Notes under the pieces: model-generated
What the model was told of the DNA's origin: nothing
Seen by the model: the letters and a program-made list of their open reading frames with translations, nothing else
Database searches by the model: none
Translations under genes and position numbers: made by a program
In this document: positions 60,968 through 64,000 of the stretch, piece after piece
Layout: each line of letters opens with the position of its first letter
How positions within the stretch are numbered: the first letter of the stretch is position 1
NCBI GenBank assembly: GCA_964561925.1
Contig: CAZLRW010000002.1
Span: 1 to 64,000 of the forward strand
DNA from: SZUA-430 sp964561925
Lineage (GTDB): Bacteria > Pseudomonadota > Alphaproteobacteria > Micropepsales > Micropepsaceae
Length of the DNA stretch: 64,000 nt
Direction: 5' to 3'

Positions 60968-62104
60968 ATGGGATCTCTCGACGAATTTGCCAGGCGCAAG
61001 CTCGAGCGGCTGGCGTCGGCTTCGCTGGTGCGGCGGCTGCGCACGACCGACACGGGCGCGGGCCACCGGTTGCGCGGTGACGCGAGGCGCCGCGTCAATT
61101 TCTGTTCAAACGACTATTTGGGGCTGGCACAGGATGCGCGGCTTGTCGAAGCGGCGTGCGAGGCCGCTGCGAGTTATGGCGCCGGCGCAGGGGCATCGCG
61201 GCTGGTGACGGGCAATCATCCGCTCTATGCGACGCTTGAGGCGAAGATCGCGGCGCTCAAGGGCACCGAAGCCGCCGTCGTTTTCGGGTCGGGGTATCTC
61301 GCGAATCTCGGGGCGATCCCGTCGCTTGCCGGCGAAGGGGATTTGGTTCTTGCCGACGCTCTGTCGCATGCCTGCATGATGTCGGGCGCGCGACTGTCGG
61401 GCGCGCGCGTCGAGCTCTTCGCGCATAACGACGTGGACGATCTCAAGGCCAAGCTCGCGACGTTTCGCGGCGCGGCGCGGCATTGTCTGGTGATCACGGA
61501 AGGCGTGTTCAGCATGGACGGCGACTTGGCGCCGCTGCGCGACATCGTTTCCGTCGCGCGCGAACATGACGCCTGGACGATGACGGACGACGCGCACGGG
61601 TTGGGGGTCGTGGGCGAGGGGCGCGGTTCGGCGGCGCATTGGGGCGTGGCGCCGGACGTTCAGATGGGGACCCTTTCGAAAGCGGTTGGAGCCTATGGCG
61701 GCTATGTCGCGGCGAGCGCGGCCGTCGTCGAACTGCTGATCAACCGGGCGCGATCGCTCATCTATGCGACGGCGTTGCCGCCGCCGGTGGTGGCGGCAGC
61801 GATTGCGGGCGTCGACATCATTGCGCGCGAACCGGCTCTGTGCGCGAGGCCCTTGGCCAAGGCGCGCGCGTTTGCGGCGGCGCTCGATCTTCCGCCCGCC
61901 CAATCGGCGATCGTGCCGCTGGTGATGGGATCGGCGTCGCGCGCGCTTGCGGCGTCGGCTGCGCTCGAAGAGGCAGGCTTTCTCGTCACCGCCATTCGGC
62001 CGCCGACCGTGCCCGACGGAACGGCGCGGCTTCGGGTGACGTTCTCGGCCGCGCATGACGATCGCGACGTGGCGGCGCTCGCCCAAGCGGTGCGTCGGCT
62101 GTGA
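60968..62104 (+). CDS. bioF: 8-amino-7-oxononanoate synthase
   Basis: PLP enzyme condensing pimeloyl thioester with alanine in biotin synthesis. The 378-residue protein shows RRVNFCSNDYLGLA, GAGASRLVTGNHPLYATLE, the PLP contacts DDAHGLGVVGEGRGS, and the PLP lysine in GTLSKAVGAYGGYVAAS. bioD follows with a GTGA overlap. No bioC, bioH or bioZ gene for pimeloyl formation is present in the window. Confidence 0.95.
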   Translation: MGSLDEFARRKLERLASASLVRRLRTTDTGAGHRLRGDARRRVNFCSNDYLGLAQDARLVEAACEAAASYGAGAGASRLVTGNHPLYATLEAKIAALKGTEAAVVFGSGYLANLGAIPSLAGEGDLVLADALSHACMMSGARLSGARVELFAHNDVDDLKAKLATFRGAARHCLVITEGVFSMDGDLAPLRDIVSVAREHDAWTMTDDAHGLGVVGEGRGSAAHWGVAPDVQMGTLSKAVGAYGGYVAASAAVVELLINRARSLIYATALPPPVVAAAIAGVDIIAREPALCARPLAKARAFAAALDLPPAQSAIVPLVMGSASRALAASAALEEAGFLVTAIRPPTVPDGTARLRVTFSAAHDDRDVAALAQAVRRL

Positions 62105-62763
62105 GCGGGTATTTCATCACGGCGACAGGTACGGAGCTCGGAAAGACGCACCTCACCTGCAGTGCGATCGGCGCGTTGCGGCAACGCGGGATTCCGGTCG
62201 ACGCCTTGAAGCCTGTAATCAGCGGTTTCGACCCCGACGCGGTTGACGTGAGCGACACGGGCTTGATCATGCGCGCGTTGGGGCGGCGAGCCGATGCTGC
62301 CGCCATCGCCGAGATGTCGCCGTGGCGGTTCCGGGCGCCGCTCTCGCCCGATATGGCGGCGGCGCGCGAGGGGCGGCCGGTTGCTGCCGAAGAGGTGGTC
62401 GATCTCTGCCGGCGTGCGCTCGAGACCGCTACTGGCGTGATGCTGATCGAAGGAGCGGGCGGGATCATGTCGCCGTTGGCTCAGGGCTTCACCAATCTCG
62501 ATTTGCTTGTGCGGCTCGACGCGCGTGTCGTGTTGGTCGCCGGCACGTATCTGGGCACGATCAGCCACACGCTGACGGCCTGCGAGGCGCTGGCGGCGCG
62601 CGGGCGTGCGCCTTGGGCGATCGTGTTGTCCGAATCCGTCGAGAGCCCGGTTCCGCCCGGCGAGACCGCCGCGAGCATCGGGCAATTCACGGCGGCGCCG
62701 ATCTATCTGATGCCGCGCGGGCAAGGCGCGCCGGACGATCTTGTCGAGGCGATGCTGGGTTAA
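62101..62763 (+). CDS. bioD: dethiobiotin synthetase
   Basis: ATP-dependent carboxylase that closes the ureido ring of dethiobiotin. The 220-residue protein has the P-loop FITATGTELGKTHLTC, the substrate lysine in ALKPVISGFD, and LIEGAGGIMSPL. Start is GTG 62101, coupled to bioF. Its stop overlaps the stop of the convergent L,D-transpeptidase gene. Confidence 0.95.
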   Translation: MSGYFITATGTELGKTHLTCSAIGALRQRGIPVDALKPVISGFDPDAVDVSDTGLIMRALGRRADAAAIAEMSPWRFRAPLSPDMAAAREGRPVAAEEVVDLCRRALETATGVMLIEGAGGIMSPLAQGFTNLDLLVRLDARVVLVAGTYLGTISHTLTACEALAARGRAPWAIVLSESVESPVPPGETAASIGQFTAAPIYLMPRGQGAPDDLVEAMLG

Positions 62764-63242
62764 GGTTTGATGACGATCGGCGTTCCGACCGAGACCATGC
62801 GGTAGATCTCTTCGATCTCGGCGTTCGTCACGGCGATGCAGCCCAAGGTCCAGTCGGGAACGACGCCCAGGGGGCGGAGCGCTGCGAGGTATTCCGGCGT
62901 GCCGTGGATCATGATCTGGCCGCCGGGAGAGACGCCTTTCGCCGCCGCTGCGGCCTGGTCGCGGCGGTTGGGGTAGGAGATGCGCAACGACAGGTGGAAG
63001 CTGGACCAAGGGTTCTTGGCGTCGATGACGTAACGGCCCTCGGGCGTGCGCGAGTCGCCCTCCTGCTCCTTGTGACCAACGGGATTTCCGCCGAGCGCGA
63101 TGCGGTAGGTCTTGATCGCCTTTCGGTTCGCGTAGAGCGTCATCACCCGTTTCGTCTTGTCGACCACAATGAGATTGGCCTGACGGGCGGAGGCTGGCGC
63201 TGCCAGGGCAAGTACAATCAACAGGGCGAAAATCGCGCGCAT
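62760..63242 (-). CDS. L,D-transpeptidase (YkuD family), exported
   Basis: 160-residue periplasmic enzyme. ATG 63242 begins the signal peptide MRAIFALLIVLALAAPASA. The YkuD domain follows: ANLIVVDKTKRVMTLYANRK, PVGHKEQEGDSRTPEGRYVI and the catalytic region IMIHGTPEY...LGCIAVTNAEIEEIY, with the nucleophile cysteine in GCIAV in place of the commoner SHGCVRL. It crosslinks peptidoglycan or attaches proteins to it. Short single-domain form without LysM. In-frame codons upstream of 63242 are unlikely to be translated. Confidence 0.9.
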   Translation of the reverse strand: MRAIFALLIVLALAAPASARQANLIVVDKTKRVMTLYANRKAIKTYRIALGGNPVGHKEQEGDSRTPEGRYVIDAKNPWSSFHLSLRISYPNRRDQAAAAAKGVSPGGQIMIHGTPEYLAALRPLGVVPDWTLGCIAVTNAEIEEIYRMVSVGTPIVIKP

Positions 63243-63405
63243 GGGGGCCTTGCGTCTTGGGGTGCGGCTTCTTGCCAGCGAAAAGCGGCAATCGATTGAC
63301 GTAACCGCGCCTTGTTGCCGGATTTCCGCCGTATTTGAGTCATGATGCTTTCGGCGCGAGAATGGTCCGCCGGTCTGGGTCCGGCTCACACACGGGAAAA
63401 TTGTC

Positions 63406-64000
63406 ATGATGCGCGTATCTGCGTTTCTTGCCGCGCTGAGCTTTGCGCTCGCGGGCGCCGCGGCGGCGGCTCCTATTCCGCCGGGCAGCTATCAGTCGAC
63501 GTGCAAGGACATCTATGCGGACGGCACGACACTATCGGCGACGTGCCGGGGGTCGTTCGGCCAGTGGAACTACAGCACGCTGCGCGACTATCGCGATTGC
63601 GAGGGCGACATCGCGAACGAGCGCGGACGCCTCGTCTGCCGCGACGATCCCTACGACGACGGCGACGACCAATGGCTGCCGCGCGGCAGCTACCGCGAGA
63701 CGTGCCGGCGCGCGCGCGTCGTGGACCGGACGCTCACCGCCGAATGCGTCGACCGCAACGGCAATTGGCGCTACAGCGAACTCGTCGACTTCAGCCGCTG
63801 CCGCGGCGACATCGCGAACGCGAACGGCCGGCTCGTCTGCCGCAGCGACGACGACGATGACGATTGGGCGCCGAACGGAAGCTATCGCGACACGTGCCGG
63901 CGCGTGAACGTTCAAGAGGGCACGTTGACGGCCGAGTGTCGCGATCGCGACGGACGCTGGCGCTACACGGAGCTGCCCAATTACCGTTCGTGCCGCGGCG
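63406..64000 (+). CDS. secreted protein with tandem cyanovirin-N-like (CVNH) repeats (partial)
   Basis: The reading frame from ATG 63406 is open to the window end (198 residues seen). A signal peptide (MMRVSAFLAALSFALAGAAAAAP) is followed by three similar units starting near residues 27, 94 and 158. Each unit follows GSY-x-x-TC, TL-x-A-x-C, W-x-Y-x-x-L, C-x-GDI-x-N, G-x-LVC. Cysteines recur at 33/47/65/78, 100/114/132/145 and 164/178/196. The pattern is that of CVNH modules, known as glycan-binding or matrix proteins. Acidic linkers separate the units. The C-terminus lies outside the window, and more repeats are possible. Confidence 0.83.
   Translation, partial: MMRVSAFLAALSFALAGAAAAAPIPPGSYQSTCKDIYADGTTLSATCRGSFGQWNYSTLRDYRDCEGDIANERGRLVCRDDPYDDGDDQWLPRGSYRETCRRARVVDRTLTAECVDRNGNWRYSELVDFSRCRGDIANANGRLVCRSDDDDDDWAPNGSYRDTCRRVNVQEGTLTAECRDRDGRWRYTELPNYRSCRG

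Overview
The window is GC-rich, densely packed bacterial chromosome with many 4-base ATGA/GTGA overlaps. It reads as an alphaproteobacterium. The signs are an Irr-type Fur regulator beside fabA-fabB, a RegB/RegA (ActS/ActR) redox two-component pair, an mmcB DNA-repair gene, coaBC-dut, and the order ubiB-ubiE / mutM / enoyl-CoA hydratase / rpsT / rhodanese / dnaA / dnaN / recF / gyrB. No rRNA, tRNA, CRISPR array, prophage or transposase gene was recognised. The genus cannot be fixed from the sequence alone.

Layout. 1-5.6 kb: fabB (cut by the window edge) and fabA on the minus strand, divergent from irr. Then a rubrerythrin gene behind a near-perfect Irr box, a double-ferredoxin/CCG iron-sulfur protein, a DUF3501 protein and a MoeB/ThiF E1-like enzyme. 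Two long perfect inverted repeats bracket the Fe-S/DUF3501 pair. 5.6-16.7 kb: ABC exporter, M48 lipoprotein protease, RlmI-like methyltransferase, D-2-hydroxyacid dehydrogenase, SH3 protein, an orphan antitoxin, cysK, and coaBC-dut-rrf2. This part also holds three repeat elements and a small accessory pair of overlapping genes. 16.7-28.8 kb: ubiquinone biosynthesis (ubiE, ubiB), mutM, rpsT and the replication genes. 28.8-38.1 kb: toxin-antitoxin pair, nitroreductase, TerB protein, two tandem paralogous RND/MMPL transporters and a diiron ferritin-like protein. 38.2-46.8 kb: mmcB, hldE, regA, regB, an ankyrin protein, a class A PBP, a YgjP-like protease, a VOC protein and a HAD hydrolase. 46.9-56.5 kb: sdhC-sdhD-sdhA, then a sphinganine-reductase-like SDR, creD and an opposing M1 aminopeptidase, and only then sdhB and a DUF2817 protein. 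56.5-64 kb: bioBA (minus) and bioFD (plus) flanking an S9 peptidase, an L,D-transpeptidase and a partial secreted protein with cyanovirin-N-like repeats.

How the genes work together. The left end links iron status (Irr), unsaturated fatty acid synthesis (FabA/FabB) and peroxide defence (rubrerythrin and its likely electron-transfer partners). The middle is the conserved dnaA-gyrB housekeeping region. The right half combines redox control (RegBA), respiration (succinate dehydrogenase), envelope biogenesis (HldE, PBP1A, L,D-transpeptidase, CreD) and biotin synthesis.

The most interesting items are five. (1) The Irr-box rubrerythrin / Fe-S / DUF3501 module with its bracketing hairpins. (2) A two-half diiron protein with precisely spaced E...ExxH motifs beside duplicated RND pumps. 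(3) A succinate dehydrogenase operon split by about 5 kb of unrelated genes. (4) A pair of accessory genes overlapping by 65 bp. (5) A secreted protein with repeated CVNH-like modules.
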